Shown here in pieces: positions 1 through 11,377 of a stretch of DNA of 64,000 bases (its first letter is position 1; each line of letters opens with the position of its first letter). This DNA is from Diadema setosum (taxonomy: Eukaryota > Echinodermata > Echinoidea > Diadematoida > Diadematidae). The stretch spans positions 42,716,333-42,780,332 of the forward strand of contig NC_092686.1 of NCBI RefSeq assembly GCF_964275005.1. Reading direction: 5' to 3'. The notes beneath the pieces were generated by a model that saw nothing but the letters and a program-made list of their open reading frames with translations, did no database searches and was not told the DNA's origin. Both the position numbers and the translations under genes were made by a program.

Positions 1-174
1 ATAACATACGACATGATCGTCTCTCCCCGGTCCACGGACGTAACTACGGGATTAGGCAGGACTGTGAAAGCGTCAGGTGAGAATCTATCCGCTCCGTCAA
101 ACGTCATGATCAAACTTTGTGCTCCCTCAGAGACAGCAGTGGTGGTGCATCTTGCTTCGCTTCCTTCGTACGTT
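1..174 (-). CDS. Plexin 1 coding exon 16 (partial): end of IPT4 and start of next IPT
   Basis: The exon runs off the left edge. The acceptor is AATTGCTGTAG|AAC. It encodes TYEGSEARC and CTTTAVSEGAQSLIMTFDGA, the last strands of IPT4, then PNPVVTSVDRGETIMS, the opening of another IPT domain. The exon may extend beyond position 1. Confidence 0.88.
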
Positions 175-234
175 CTACAGCAATTTTTGAAATACATTTT
201 CTCTCATAAAACTCCTGTCTATATAGTTATATAA

Positions 235-270
<36 letters not shown>

Positions 271-836
271 ATGCCTGTTTATGTAAGGCGAAATGAAAGT
301 GGGTTTACTGACTGTTCCGTCAGAAGGTTTTTATTCATACTGTTGGTCTAACGTTGGGGAACAAACACCTTCACGACTGTCCCAATTGAAGAGACTTCGT
401 AAAAGCGGAGTAGCAGGGTAATGTATTGGTTTTGTCCAAAACCGTCGTTAATTAATGATAAACATTGAAGATCAATTTCACCAGATTCATAGTAAGCCCT
501 AGCTACTACAGTTGTTGTGTAGTAGGAACAAACAAATGAAGTGAAACAAAACGAAGTGACTAGAATATTGCTCTAAAAACTCCTTTGCTACATCCACCTG
601 CCAGTTAAAGTTTCAAAAATGGTATTCACTGTATAAAAAAAATGCTGTCAAAATGAAGCACCTAAAGTAATTTGATACAAAAACAGTATCCGCTTGGTCA
701 CCTATACGAGCAACTCAGTACATTGAATATGCCTATGCACTTAGTCTGCTTCTGAATACGTAAAAACTATTTGGAACGGATATACAGCAGTCATATTGTA
801 CACTAAGATAAAATAGGAGTGTATTTTTTAGCTAAC
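175..836. other. Plexin 1 intron with a (CT)n microsatellite
   Basis: Intron between exons 15 and 16. It holds a pure CT run of about 30 bp at 237-266. I see nothing else in it. Confidence 0.7.
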
Positions 837-970
837 ACATCACTGCATTCTGAGTTGCCAAGTCGTGCTGTGATATTTCTCCCAGTATTTAAGAACTCTC
901 CGTAGATCGTAATCCTTGTCCCTCCTGCTGCGGGTCCCTTCGTGGGATTAAATCTGGTCACCCTAGGATC
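837..970 (-). CDS. Plexin 1 coding exon 15: IPT4, first half
   Basis: The exon is 134 nt, phase 0 to phase 2. The acceptor is TTGTACAG|GAT. It contains PTKGPAAGGTRITIYGEFL and LGNSECSDV. The left border is inferred: using GTTAGC as donor gives the phase that exon 16 needs and restores the usual spacing between the two IPT cysteines. GTGTTA one base earlier would break the frame. The donor is weak. Confidence 0.85.
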
Positions 971-1722
971 CTGTACAACGAAAGGAAAGAGGATCGACTT
1001 GTTTTGATGTTTTGAAACTTTGAGAAAATATTAACAACTGTAACTGCGTTACCTGTTGCTACTAGAATACATCTCAACTGGAAAGAAAATTCCTTTCATA
1101 TCATTGTTAACCAGCATGTACAGCGCGGGTCCAATATGCAACGAAGAAAAAATAAACACTGAGAACTTATTGAATTTAGAGTGCGCTTTAAAAGGGAAAA
1201 AGTGCTGAAGATTCAAGCTGTATCGGCAAAGTTTTGACAAGATCATTTTGATATTTTCAAGATTTGTTAAAATCTATGTTAAAGATGTTAACTTGTTGAT
1301 ACCTTCAAAAACATTTTTTACTTTCCTCAACGCATGTTGTAAAACATGAGAGGTTGGTCCTCTTCGTGGGATTTAAAATGAAAATGTGGTTCATTTGCAT
1401 TTAAAGGATAATGATAATGAATGATAACAATAAGCTTACATAGCTGTTCCGTCTCAATGCGCTTTACAATGTTGAGAACTACGCTTAAACACTAAGAAAT
1501 GAATACAGCTATCTTACTACAATACTTAAATGAACTTGATATCACACAATAATGATGACATAAGAGATAATGATACTCAGAACCTAATTTATAATATTAA
1601 TTTGATCGAGTAAGTAGAAGATTCTTTGAAAGATTTCCAAGAAAGTTAAAAGACATAGTTTTCTCGTTCAATCAGTGAATCCGCATGAGGCTTCGTTAAA
1701 CCAATTATACTTTCAGAATTAC
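971..1722. other. Plexin 1 intron, no recognised content
   Basis: AT-rich intron between exons 14 and 15. Short ORFs lack motifs, and I see no repeats or RNA genes. Confidence 0.6.
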
Positions 1723-1837
1723 CCTGAAGTAGAAGGGGTCTTCAAAATAAGCCGTTCGTTCACCATCACCTAGTGTAACAACGATTTGTATCTGTTCCGC
1801 AGAAATTCGTTCGTGTGGAGCTGTCACGCAGCTGACA
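1723..1837 (-). CDS. Plexin 1 coding exon 14: IPT3, second half
   Basis: The exon is 115 nt. Its first base completes a serine codon, and it ends in phase 0 at TTCAGG|GTAATT. It reads SVSCVTAPHERISAEQIQIV then FEDPFYFR. V-x-C-x-T and the aromatic strand near the end fit the closing half of a plexin IPT domain. Confidence 0.9.
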
Positions 1838-2289
1838 CTGTCAAGCAGAAAGAGAAGATCAAGCTTTGTATTGAAATGAAAGAATCATGGCATGCAGATA
1901 TTAACTTCAAAGTGGCTTGATCTGGCTGCCATTATGATGATTATTTCTATTGTCATCAACTTGGGAAAATGGTATCTTTTAGACTACAAAACTTCACTTA
2001 ATGAGACAGCTTACACGTGAGTACCGTAAAATCAGTCCCTATGATATCAATGTGTATTTTCTTGTCAAGATTATCACGTTCAAACATAGTTTCAACCAGG
2101 CGCTCTGTCAGTCTGAATTATCTGCATTCTCGTTGTTTGCCCGTTGAATTGATTACCACGGATTCTCACACAGCACGAACACATATGAAAGATATAAAAC
2201 ATATTTTGTTTTATTAAACATTTCTGTAATATACTACTTCTTCTTTGAAAGAAAACACCGAGTTCATTTCTTTTTTCTTTGTTCTTCAC

Positions 2290-2444
2290 CTTAGTCCGGG
2301 ATCGTAGAAAATTTCCATATTTGTTAAATCGCAGTCAAAGTCGCCAATACTTATTTTGGTGATGTGGGAGAAAGTGAGCCCCAGATCTTTTCCTCGAATC
2401 TCCAACCTTGTGTTGCCTTCAGGCGGTCCTGATGCTGGAAATAT
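2290..2444 (-). CDS. Plexin 1 coding exon 13: IPT3, first half
   Basis: The exon is 155 nt, phase 0 to phase 2. The acceptor is ATACCTCAG|ATA and the donor CTAAG|GTGAAG. It begins IFPASGPPEGNTRLEIRGKD. The P-x-S-G-P-x-E-G-x-T-x-L-x-I-x-G motif opens IPT3 in all plexins and the related Met/Ron receptors. Confidence 0.95.
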
Positions 2445-2862
2445 CTGAGGTATCAAAGGTAGTTCACAGACCATCATTTTACAAAAAGCAGCGCTAAAAG
2501 TTCCATATTTCTGCTCGATCCAAAATAAGAAATTTAAGAAAGAAGCTTATAACATCATTGACGACAATGCGAAATACAAATATGTCTTTGAAATAACACT
2601 ATAATATTAATGTTTTGAGAGATAAAAGATATGATTGATGATTGGCAATACACCTGGCATTATTGCTTGTTCCCAAATGTTCCCTTTCGCACTCATGGCA
2701 GTAGCACAACTAATTTTTGTTCTAATGACATCGCGTTGTATCAAATAAGGCATATTGCACACTCGGCAAATATCAACCAGTGCGACAAGGCTAAGCCACG
2801 AGTAGTTGTACGGAAAGAACGTAAAAAACTTCGGTCGCATCAGTCTTGTATCTACAACTTAC

Positions 2863-3053
2863 CGAAGTGATGACAGGCCCATTGCACCGGAGGTACATGT
2901 TCTGGTTAAGAAACCCATTGGCGAGACAGACTTCGCTCCCAGCGACATTACAATCGGTGCCACACCAACCACAGCCAAGACGGGCGGGGGTGACTTCAGG
3001 CGACAAACAGCGGCTGCAGCTTTCAGTGTTCACCGAGCACTTGTACAGAGTCA
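2863..3053 (-). CDS. Plexin 1 coding exon 12: PSI domain 3
   Basis: The exon is 191 nt, phase 1 to phase 0. The acceptor is CTTGCCAG|TGA and the donor TTCG|GTAAGT. It opens with TLYKCSVNTESCSRCLSPEV and continues CGWCGTDCNV. L-Y-K-C followed by C-x-x-C and C-G-W-C is the hallmark of the third plexin PSI. Confidence 0.95.
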
Positions 3054-3514
3054 CTGGCAAGATAAGAGCAATGAGTTTCATTAAATGTATTTTGTTCATG
3101 CTGATAGTTTCACTCCAAACCTAAATTTAAACGTATACATCTTATCAATGCCATTTCTACACCGTACGCTCGATCAGTGCATGCATGTGCGAACTGAATA
3201 ATGTGGTGATAATCAAAAGTGCAAGATATGCCACCTTCAAATTAAAGTAACAACATCTTTTTTTCATAAATAGTGCGTAGGCATGTGTGTAGTTTTAAGC
3301 ATGGAAGAATTTGCCACCAGCTCCTACTAAAAGTTTGGCTCACATAAACGGTAAGTTATGTTTACGTTGCCACGACTCATTATTGGTGTGTATAAAGGAC
3401 CCAGTTACTTTGCTTTAATAAGAACGTATTCTCATAATTCAAGAAACTGTATTGTCGTTTTAGATAATTCCCCTCCCTTCAAAATGCATAGTAACATGTA
3501 GATAAGGAACATGC

Positions 3515-3608
3515 CCTGGGAGCCTGTGACGTCATCGATGTTATTGTTGCCGTTCCAGCGCACTGACACACGAACGCTTTTCAACAGAAGTTCCTCGTTG
3601 TATGCGTA
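3515..3608 (-). CDS. Plexin 1 coding exon 11: end of IPT2, GC donor
   Basis: The exon is 94 nt, phase 0 to phase 1. It reads SVRVSVRWNGNNNIDD, equivalent to the vertebrate V-x-W-(N/G)-G-x-x-x-I-D segment. The only junction that keeps the frame and restores the conserved V-T-L-Y-K-C with exon 12 uses CAGG|GCATGT. That makes this a non-canonical GC-AG intron. The acceptor side is CTTTCAG|TAC. Confidence 0.88.
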
Positions 3609-3853
3609 CTGAAAGAACGGGGACAAAAAAGAGACAATTGAAAAAGAAATAACTTTCACATGGAATAATTCTCTGAACGTCAAACAGCAATTAAAGTGCT
3701 CAAATCAAAATTCCTCGCTGCTTGAATATTTGTAAATTTTCAACTGCGAGTGACAATTATTGTAAGCCATGCAGCACAAATGTTTTACATCGAATGATCT
3801 TATCATGAAATTCTAAACTAATGGAACGACACACTAAAAGAGTTTGAACTCAC

Positions 3854-3949
3854 GGCTCCATCACAGCTGACTTGGCTTTCGTTGTAATGCGTTGCTCTCA
3901 CCGCTTGTTCAGCGCCCTCAACGTCCAATATGCACTCATAAAATCTGAC
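3854..3949 (-). CDS. Plexin 1 coding exon 10: IPT2, second part
   Basis: The exon has 32 codons, phase 0. The acceptor is TTTTTTTTAG|GTC and the donor GCC|GTGAGT. It encodes RFYECILDVEGAEQAVRATH followed by YNESQVSCDGA. The plexin signature Y-E-C-x-L and the second cysteine strand of IPT2 are both present. Confidence 0.93.
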
Positions 3950-4344
3950 CTAAAAAAAAGAAGAAGCCGAAGCTAAACCCTTTTAATATATGGTGTAGTT
4001 AACTTGTTTAAACAGTTTGTATTCTCATTGGGATTTTAGGGCAAAAGAGGTTATTGCGATGTATGGTGAACACTTTGAATTTCATTATGGTCCATAATTT
4101 CATAATACCCTTCAAAGGTACTAGCCCACATTTGTAAACCTGCAGCAATTGGTCTCATAGTTAGCATGGAGTTTGGGTATGATTGCAGTAACACCTGTGC
4201 AAAATTTCGTTCCAATTAGTCCATTACTTTCATAAAAATGCACCGTATGCATGCGTATAACGCTCGCTAGCTCCGGTCCACGTACGTACTACTTGCATGC
4301 GATACATGTGTAAGTTACATGTACGTATTAGTAGCTAGCCCCGG

Positions 4345-4404
4345 AGGCGTGTTTTTTTTTTTAGACGGCACAAATCTGTGCCGTCTTAAAAAAAAACGCG
4401 CCCC
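4345..4404. repeat. Near-perfect hairpin inside the fold-back element
   Basis: GGCGTG, eleven T, then AGACGGCACA is followed after four bases by TGTGCCGTCT, nine A and CGCGCC. The stem is close to 27 bp with a 4-base loop and interrupts the left arm only. Confidence 0.7.
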
Positions 4405-6009
4405 GGAGACCGCGCCGCAAGGCGCGGTCCTGGCGGCTACCTCGCAGCTGAGCGGGAGCAAAAATCACTGCCACATTCACGGCGACTTCACAAATATCAT
4501 ATCTATCATAAACACAGTGACAATTAATACATTACCTTTTCGACTTGGTTTTTCTCACCCATTTATCAAGAAACTGCAAAATTTTCTACATTTTTTTAGG
4601 AGTAATAAGCGGCCTGCCCTAGTGCAACAGTGGAGAGACTTGCTGCTATATCCATTAGTATAGTAAGGGTACTAGGTCTCGCGCAGGGACGTAATGATCG
4701 CGCATAGCGTAACTGCGTATAGCAAGCAATATTACGCGTAGGACTAAGCGCAAAATTTGCCGATACGCCCATGGAATAAAAATACCTGACAACCGCTAAA
4801 CATGAGAAGAAAGCAGGTAAGAAATTTTGATTTCAAACAAATTTTGCACCAAATTTCCAATTTTTTGGAACAAATTTTTCACTAAATTTCAAATTTTTTA
4901 CCTTATAATTTACCTACCTTAGCTTAAAATCTTTTTTTTAAGGATGTTGTAGCCTAGACGTGTCGTCTCGCTTGTCTCGTTCGTATGATCGTAGCCGATA
5001 GAATTCGTAATTTGTTCGATCGATCGTTGATAATATTCTACGAAGGCCGAAGCACGCTACAGCCGCAGAGAGGGGCAGACACTTTCACGCATGAAACTAC
5101 ATAGGGCAGCTGCGCGATCTTTACATACCCCGAGAAGGTGAACGCATAAAAAAAAGTCCGACATACAAACGGCGACAGCGCACTACTCCGTCATCGTATC
5201 ATCAGGAGATTCTGGGAGGTGATTTTTCTGCATTTTCGTGATATTCATTGAGAAATTCAGGTACGATTATGGAATAACTTCTATTATAAGAGCATTTAAA
5301 ATTTTCGTGCGCGATATCTAGACCCCTCAACCATACGCATTACGCATGCTCTCAATGCACTGCACTGCATGCATGCTGTGCGCCTGTGCAAGGTTAGTGA
5401 TTGTGAGTTTCAGTGAGCATCGGTGAGCTGAAGATATTCGCGTTACAAGACAACATTTTCTGCATCATAAGCAATGAAATGCATCAAACAGTCGCCGAAA
5501 TTAATCATTTAGGTTTAATCGACCCATGTAAGTATTCCTAGTAGTTTTTGTTGAAAAATTAAGGAAATATATCGCCGAAACGGCACCCGTTTTGTACAAC
5601 TCCTCGATCTGAATGCGAAAACGGCACAGCCCCAACGCTGCACGTCGCAGTTAGTATGGTTGAGGGGTCTAGATATCGCGCACGAAAATTTGAAATGCTC
5701 TTATAATAGAAGTTATTCCATAATCGTACCTGAATTTTTCAATGAATATCACGAAAATGCAGAAAAATCACCTCCCAGAATCTCCCGATGATACGATGAC
5801 GGAGTACTGCGCTGTCGCCGTTTGTATGTCGGACTTTTTTTTATGCGTTCAATTTCTCGGGGTACGTAAAGATCGCGCAGCTGCCCTCTGTAGTTTCATG
5901 CGTGAAAGTGTCTGCCCCTCTGCGGCTGTAACGTGCTCCGGCTTTCGTAGAATATTTTTTCACTTGATATTAAATTTGTCCCTGTTAAGCAACAGCAGTT
6001 TTACCTAAC

Positions 6010-6040
6010 TTGTGTATATTATTGTTATTATCATTATATG

Positions 6041-6095
<55 letters not shown>

Positions 6096-6260
6096 GTTAT
6101 TATTATTATTATTATACTAATACCACCACCACCATCATCGATTATCATAATCATCATCATCATTATCATTTTCATTATTATTATTATCACTTCCACCACC
6201 ATCATCATTTTATCATTCTTATTATCATTATTTTTATCATTGATATTTTCATAATCGTTA
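6010..6260. repeat. (ATT)n microsatellite with CAT/CAC-rich flank
   Basis: A run of ATT triplets at about 6043-6116 continues as degenerate ATC/ACC triplets. It yields spurious poly-isoleucine ORFs on both strands. Confidence 0.9.
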
Positions 6261-6367
6261 ATGATTTTCATTTATAAAGTTTTCTGTCAATATTTCTAAT
6301 CACTTTAACCAATAATATACATGTAATATAAAATGGAAAAAAAGTAAAATATGAACATACAATGTAT

Positions 6368-6370
<3 letters not shown>

Positions 6371-6402
<32 letters not shown>
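6371..6402. repeat. (GT)n microsatellite
   Basis: Uninterrupted GT dinucleotides, about 30 bp, in the insert between the right-arm blocks of the fold-back element. Confidence 0.9.
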
Positions 6403-6405
<3 letters not shown>

Positions 6406-7245
6406 TACCCATTCGTCACCCTCTCATTTTCGTCACCCATTTGTCACACTCTCATCTAATAATTTGTTTTCTTCAGTATCATTATGGCCCTGTCACAAAT
6501 ATATCACAAGTTAGCGCAAGAAATCACAAGCAAATTCAAACTGAAATCACACTTCAACTTCGATAGACTGAAATATTTATTCCTTTGTAATATTATAATC
6601 GTTGTGTTAAAATTTGACTTAAAACAACATTTATTAACAGTATTTCAGCGTAGCTGGCAGCATACATTGTTCTTGTGTATGATGACGTCACGTGGTAAAC
6701 GATCGATCGAACAAATTACGAATTCTATCGACTACGAAAGAGACAAGCGAGAAGACACGTCTAGGCTACAACATCCTTAGAACAGATTTTAAGGGAAGGT
6801 AGGTTTGTACAAGGTAAAGAATTGGAAATTTAGTGGAAAATTTGTTGGAAATCAAAATTTCTTTCCTGCTTCCTTCTCATGTTGAGCGGTAAGTCAGGTA
6901 TGTTTATTCCATGGGCGTATCGGCAAATTTTGCGCTTAGTCCTAGGCGTAATATCGCTTGCTATACGCAGTTACGCTATGCGCGATCATTAGGTCCCTGC
7001 GCGAGACCTAGTACCCTTACTATACGTAGCTAGCCCGCGCTCGTAATTCGATTTTGGGTCGGGTTGACCCGGTTTGAAAATTGATTTTAAAACGACGATT
7101 TCCTCTCTTTTATCGAATGGTATAGACAAAGAGCAACAGGTGAGGTATGTTACCGTTATAACTTGTACATTGAAGTCATATTGGACCTGTTTTATGCAGT
7201 TTTGATTTGATTTTCGTGGGTTTGCAAATGTGAGCTAGTACCTTT

Positions 7246-7575
7246 AAAGGGGTGGATAGTTTGGGTTGGTGGGGATTCAAACTCTCTGCGAGATATTGAG
7301 AAACCTCCTATAGAATTTTAAAGAGCATGCAATTCTACGAAGAATTCAAAGTTTGATAAAAATTTGGTTTTGAAATGGCCGAAATATTCATAAACAAAGT
7401 AAAACAAAGCTATCATGAGATATCTCAGCCATTTTAACATTGGTTTTCATCAAATAAACTTTGAATTCCTCTCAAAATTGTATGCTTTTTAATGTGTCAC
7501 TAGAGATTTCTCATCATCTCACAAAAAGTTGGAAACCTTAAGCCAAATTCCAACCAAACTATGTTTTCCCTTGAA
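7246..7575. mobile_element. Fold-back MITE abutting the large fold-back element
   Basis: The left side has AAAGGGGTGGATAGTTTGGG and the right side, read in reverse, AAGGGAAAACATAGTTTGG. The arms also pair over AATTCAAAGTTT and the GAGATATCTCA centre. It is non-coding and starts exactly where the 3.1-kb element ends, so one may have inserted beside the other. Confidence 0.65.
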
Positions 7576-7824
7576 AGTCTGAAACTTTTAAGCACACATG
7601 CATGGAACATCAAAATACACCATTTGCGTTTTTGGAAGCCCTTACGTATGTCAATGTTTGTTTGTTTGTGTTTTTAATACTCTGGCAATGTATAAATTCT
7701 TAAACTAGCAGAAGAATGTAAAGAACACGTTACACAAATGACTCTGAGCCATGCTACGATTAACATGAGTCTGATTCTTTGTTCTGCCAAACTAGTAATT
7801 TACAAGCTCCACTCGACTTCATAC

Positions 7825-7962
7825 CTTTCTCTGGTCAGTGGGTAGATGTTTCGCTAGGAGAGTGTAAGCCGTGTTGACACCAACGGGCACAAGAATTTCT
7901 TCTTGGACACCGAGCAGCTGGGGACAGAATTCCTGTCCTCTATTACCCATTCCCAGGGGATT
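7825..7962 (-). CDS. Plexin 1 coding exon 9: IPT2, first half
   Basis: The exon has 46 codons, phase 0 to phase 0. The acceptor is CAAATAG|AAT and the donor AAAG|GTATGA. It contains FCPQLLGVQ and EEILVPVGVNTAYTLLAKHL. The CPQLL and LVPVG signatures are shared by the second IPT of vertebrate plexins. The flanking intron holds the 3.1-kb fold-back element and a MITE. Confidence 0.93.
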
Positions 7963-8270
7963 CTATTTGATCATGATATCAACATAAAAAAAATAATGTA
8001 TGAAAAGCAGGAAAAGTGGCCTCTATAGGCTTACAGGTTCACAGTAAATGACAAGGAGAAATAAATCCAGCAAATGAAGTTCATAACAATAGGCGATATC
8101 TGGTGGCCAGAGATAATGCGAGGTCTCATTCAGAAGTTTGAAACCACAGCCTTTTGCAAGGTAATAGTAAAGAAATAGACATTAGATTCAGCTGAATTCA
8201 AATTTATTTTCAGTTATTGACAAAAAAATACATTTCACTTTCTTTTGCAACAGAGAATAAGGTAAACAAC

Positions 8271-8566
8271 CCTACTGGAAAGAACTCAGTGTCCCACAGT
8301 GTGTTCACAGTGTGTTCACATAGTTGACTATGTGAGTTAACGCTCGAATTTAACAGTGTGAAGATGATTTAACACTGCGGTGTGGTTCTCACAGAGTGTT
8401 CAGGTAGTAATGCTTAGTTTCACACTGTGAATTGATGACTCACATTGTGTTCACACAGTTAAAACGCACAAATTTAACAGTGTAAAGAGATTTCACACTG
8501 TGTTCAGGCACACGGTGTTCACACTGTGTTGCTCACACTGTGGGACACTGTGTTCTTTCCAGCAGG
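8271..8566. mobile_element. MITE built of CACTGTG repeats
   Basis: The terminal inverted repeats are about 30 bp: CTGGAAAGAACTCAGTGTCC on the left, mirrored by GGACACTGTGTTCTTTCCAG on the right. The interior is filled with CACAGTGTG/CACACTGTG motifs in both orientations. Non-coding; lies in the intron between plexin 1 exons 8 and 9. Confidence 0.75.
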
Positions 8567-8676
8567 GAAGGCAACAGAGTGTACAATGGTGAAACCTTAT
8601 AGTAAGTGTTCATTGTAAGGAATAGTGAAATATCTAATACATGTCATATAAAAGGAGTACGTTAACCTTTGCTTAC

Positions 8677-8788
8677 ATTCACTCCAATTATTAGGGTATC
8701 ATCAGAACAGGCCGAACTGTCAGGTGTGCATCTGTTCTCGTAGATACACCAATCACATGGCCAGGGGCGAGTGACGCAAGAGGAACAT
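8677..8788 (-). CDS. Plexin 1 coding exon 8: PSI domain 2
   Basis: The exon is 112 nt. Its first base completes TCA (Ser), and it ends in phase 0 at AAT|GTAAGC. The peptide CSSCVTRPWPCDWCIYENRC matches the second plexin PSI, including the C-x-x-C-x(6)-C-x-W-C spacing that is strongly conserved there. Confidence 0.94.
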
Positions 8789-8929
8789 CTTTGTAGTGAA
8801 AGAAAAACGAGGAAACAAGTCTAAATTCTAGTTAGAATCAAATAAGTCCACACAATTTGCGGATTATCCTCTGATATAGGACACAGGCCTACTTTCCCCA
8901 TACAGTCCTTGTTGGATTGTATTTGTGTG

Positions 8930-8955
8930 TGTGTGTGCGTGTGTGTGTGTGTGTA
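8930..8955. repeat. (GT)n microsatellite
   Basis: A GT run with one GC interruption. Confidence 0.85.
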
Positions 8956-8999
8956 CATAATTCTACCGTATCCAGTTCTGGTTTATAAAGATACTAGCA

Positions 9000-10530
9000 G
9001 CACCCGTGGAAATCCACGGGTCTGAGGGGTTTTATTTTTTTCCCTCATAATTATATACGATTTTGCACATTTTTATTGATGAAATAAAAAGAAAAGTTTT
9101 CTCGTTCTTTCGTTACTTGTGCACATGCTCTCTTCTACCCATGACCTCCCACACACACACACACATTTCGATCCCCGCAAAAAAAAAAAACCAAACAAAC
9201 AAACAAACAAACATTCAGGGAAAAATTACCAAAAACGCTTATGAGATTCTCCGAAAGTTCTATCCACAGATTCTTCCCGTCGGAAAGGGGAGATACCCTT
9301 GACACTATGACTTTGATATTAATATTACCCTCTGCTCTTGCCTCCATGCAGGAATCAACGGCTGGTCTCAAGGCCTCCCATTTTTTTTTATTCTTATTTC
9401 TTTTCCCACGTTATGATAGAAAAATGAAATATTTTCGTCTTCATTTGCTCCCTCCTATATGTTTTTATCACCAAAAACTTGGTTTGATAGATCATAGAAC
9501 CATCCGTTTATCTGCTTCACTCTGTGCATCACCATTATTATTATCATCATATTAACATTCTTACAGTTATTATTATCAATATTATTATTGATATTTGGGG
9601 AGGGGGAATCATAGTCATTAGATTATTTAAGTATTAGGCACCCGTGGGATTTTTTTCTTTAATATTTTTTCACCCACGTTATGAGAGAAGATATACACGA
9701 AGAATATTTTCATCTTCATTTGCTCCCTCATTTCTGTATTTATCATCAAAACTGGGTTTGATGGATCATAGAACCACCCGTTTATCTCATTTTTACTGTT
9801 CATTGTTATTATTATTCTTATTATCTATTACTATAACATTGTAATTATTTAGGGGAGAAGAGATCGAGAGTAGAGTCATAATATAGGAATGAACCAAGGG
9901 AGGCGGAAATGTTAATTTGTTAAGAATTGTAAAAATCATTTTCCCCCAAATTTCTGCTCTTGATAAAAAGCTTTTCTGAAGAAAATCCTGCGCAAACTGT
10001 AAAAAAAAACTACTTCACTGCACTAACACACGTAATATTGTGCTACTTCATAGACCCCCTAGTGTTTTTGTTGCTATTGTGCTGAGAGAAAATAGAATAT
10101 TTTCGTCTTCATTTGCTCCCTCCTTTTGCTTTAGAAAAATTTAAAAAAAGAAGCTTGGTTTGATAGATCAAAGAACCACCCGTTTATCTGCTTCAGACTG
10201 TACACTTTTATTGTATTATTATTATTATCATCATCATTATATTATTAACATTATTATTATAATTATTATTATTCTCATTATTATTATCATTATATTACTA
10301 TTAAAACATTTTATTATCATTATTATTATATTATCATTAATTTGGGGAGAGGGAGTTAGCCATTAGGTTTAATAAGTATTACGCACCCGTGAGAATCCAT
10401 GGGACTCAGGGTCTCGTATTTTTTCTTTAATATTTCTTTTCCCACGTTATGGGAGAAAGAAAAGAATATTTTTGTCTTCATTTGCTCCCTCCTTTTTATT
10501 TTTATAACCAAAACTTGGTATGATTTCAAA
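9000..10530 (+). repeat. Diverged tandem repeat block, four copies
   Basis: A module with CCCACGTTATG, TTCATTTGCTCCCTCCT, ACTTGGTTTGATAGATCA and CCGTTTATCTGCTTC recurs at about 9410, 9670, 10080 and 10440. It is spaced by ATT/ATC-rich runs. A GCACCCGTGG...TCCACGGGT hairpin precedes the module at about 9002 and 10383 and is partly kept at about 9637. Copies differ by many substitutions. It occupies most of the intron between plexin 1 exons 7 and 8. The family is not recognised. Confidence 0.6.
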
Positions 10531-11107
10531 AATAGGCGGTCGGCAAAGCGAGGTTTTCCCCCACGTCCGCTCGTCTTATGAATATGTATGTTTTACAGCA
10601 GCTAAGCAGTAAACGAATGGACAGCGGCACGATCGGCAAGGACAAAATTTCAGTGGATATTAAGCCGTCCTAAACAGTCTGAGTACAATGATACCCGACT
10701 TGAGGAGATAGCCGCACAAAAAAAGCACGGGAAGGCATGGGGGCGATCCTTACGCGATTATAATATAGATTTTGGAACAATTTCAAACATTACTGAATCA
10801 AGGCATCACCTTTCTCTCTAGTCCCCTTAAAGTTTATCCTAATTGTATCTGAACAAATAATTTTCACTTTCACTTGCATGACAAGTTGTATCATGTTTGT
10901 ATAACATCTTCGTTATTAGGGAAAAGAAAACCCTTGTCATAAGGAGAGAGAAATACCGATGTTTGACACAGGAACATGTATGTATATTTTTTACGATTTA
11001 ATTTCTGTAACAGATAGGTGATTCATTACATGACCAAAACTAGCTCAAATAATAAGTTTACAGTAGATGGCATAAAAGTATAACTCTGAAAAAAAAAAAC
11101 GACTTAC

Positions 11108-11207
11108 GAGACGATAAGGGTGCAATCAAAGAAGAAAAGATCCCTCGTTGCAAACGGAACTCCGTTTTCAGTTGATTTAATCATCAGTGACATCATGACG
11201 TGATCCC
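11108..11207 (-). CDS. Plexin 1 coding exon 7: end of IPT1
   Basis: The exon is 100 nt. Two bases complete the glycine codon opened by exon 6, and it ends in phase 2 at GTCTC|GTAAGT. It encodes VMMSLMIKSTENGVPFATRD and LFFFDCTLIV. The F-x-F-x-D-C ending marks the junction between IPT1 and PSI2. Confidence 0.9.
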
Positions 11208-11377
11208 CTTTATTGTTGGAATAAATCGTTAAAAATGGAAAATCAGGTATTTCTGAATACAGGAAAGAAATTGTTCGCAGTCTGTTGCTTCAATACCAGA
11301 TATTGTATGACAATAAAAGCACATACATATTACATATATTATATGGGCAAAGGAGTCACTATTATAGGCACTTTTAC

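Larger units (their letters stand above)
4114..7245. mobile_element. 3.1-kb fold-back (giant inverted repeat) element
   Basis: The ends are inverted copies (AAAGGTACTAGC near 4114, its complement ending at 7245). Long inverted arms follow inside: about 4665-5017 pairs with 6693-7025, and about 5031-5337 pairs with 5648-5955. For example ATCTAGACCCCTCAACCATA at about 5316 is mirrored at about 5650. The two arm blocks on the right are separated by about 700 bp that hold ATT and GT microsatellites. No transposase ORF is visible. The overall form recalls the TU fold-back elements known from sea urchins. It sits in the plexin 1 intron between exons 9 and 10 and explains most of its length. Confidence 0.8.

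Noticed and set aside
6005..6277. Poly-isoleucine, tyrosine and histidine ORFs
   Set aside because: ATT microsatellite read in several frames.
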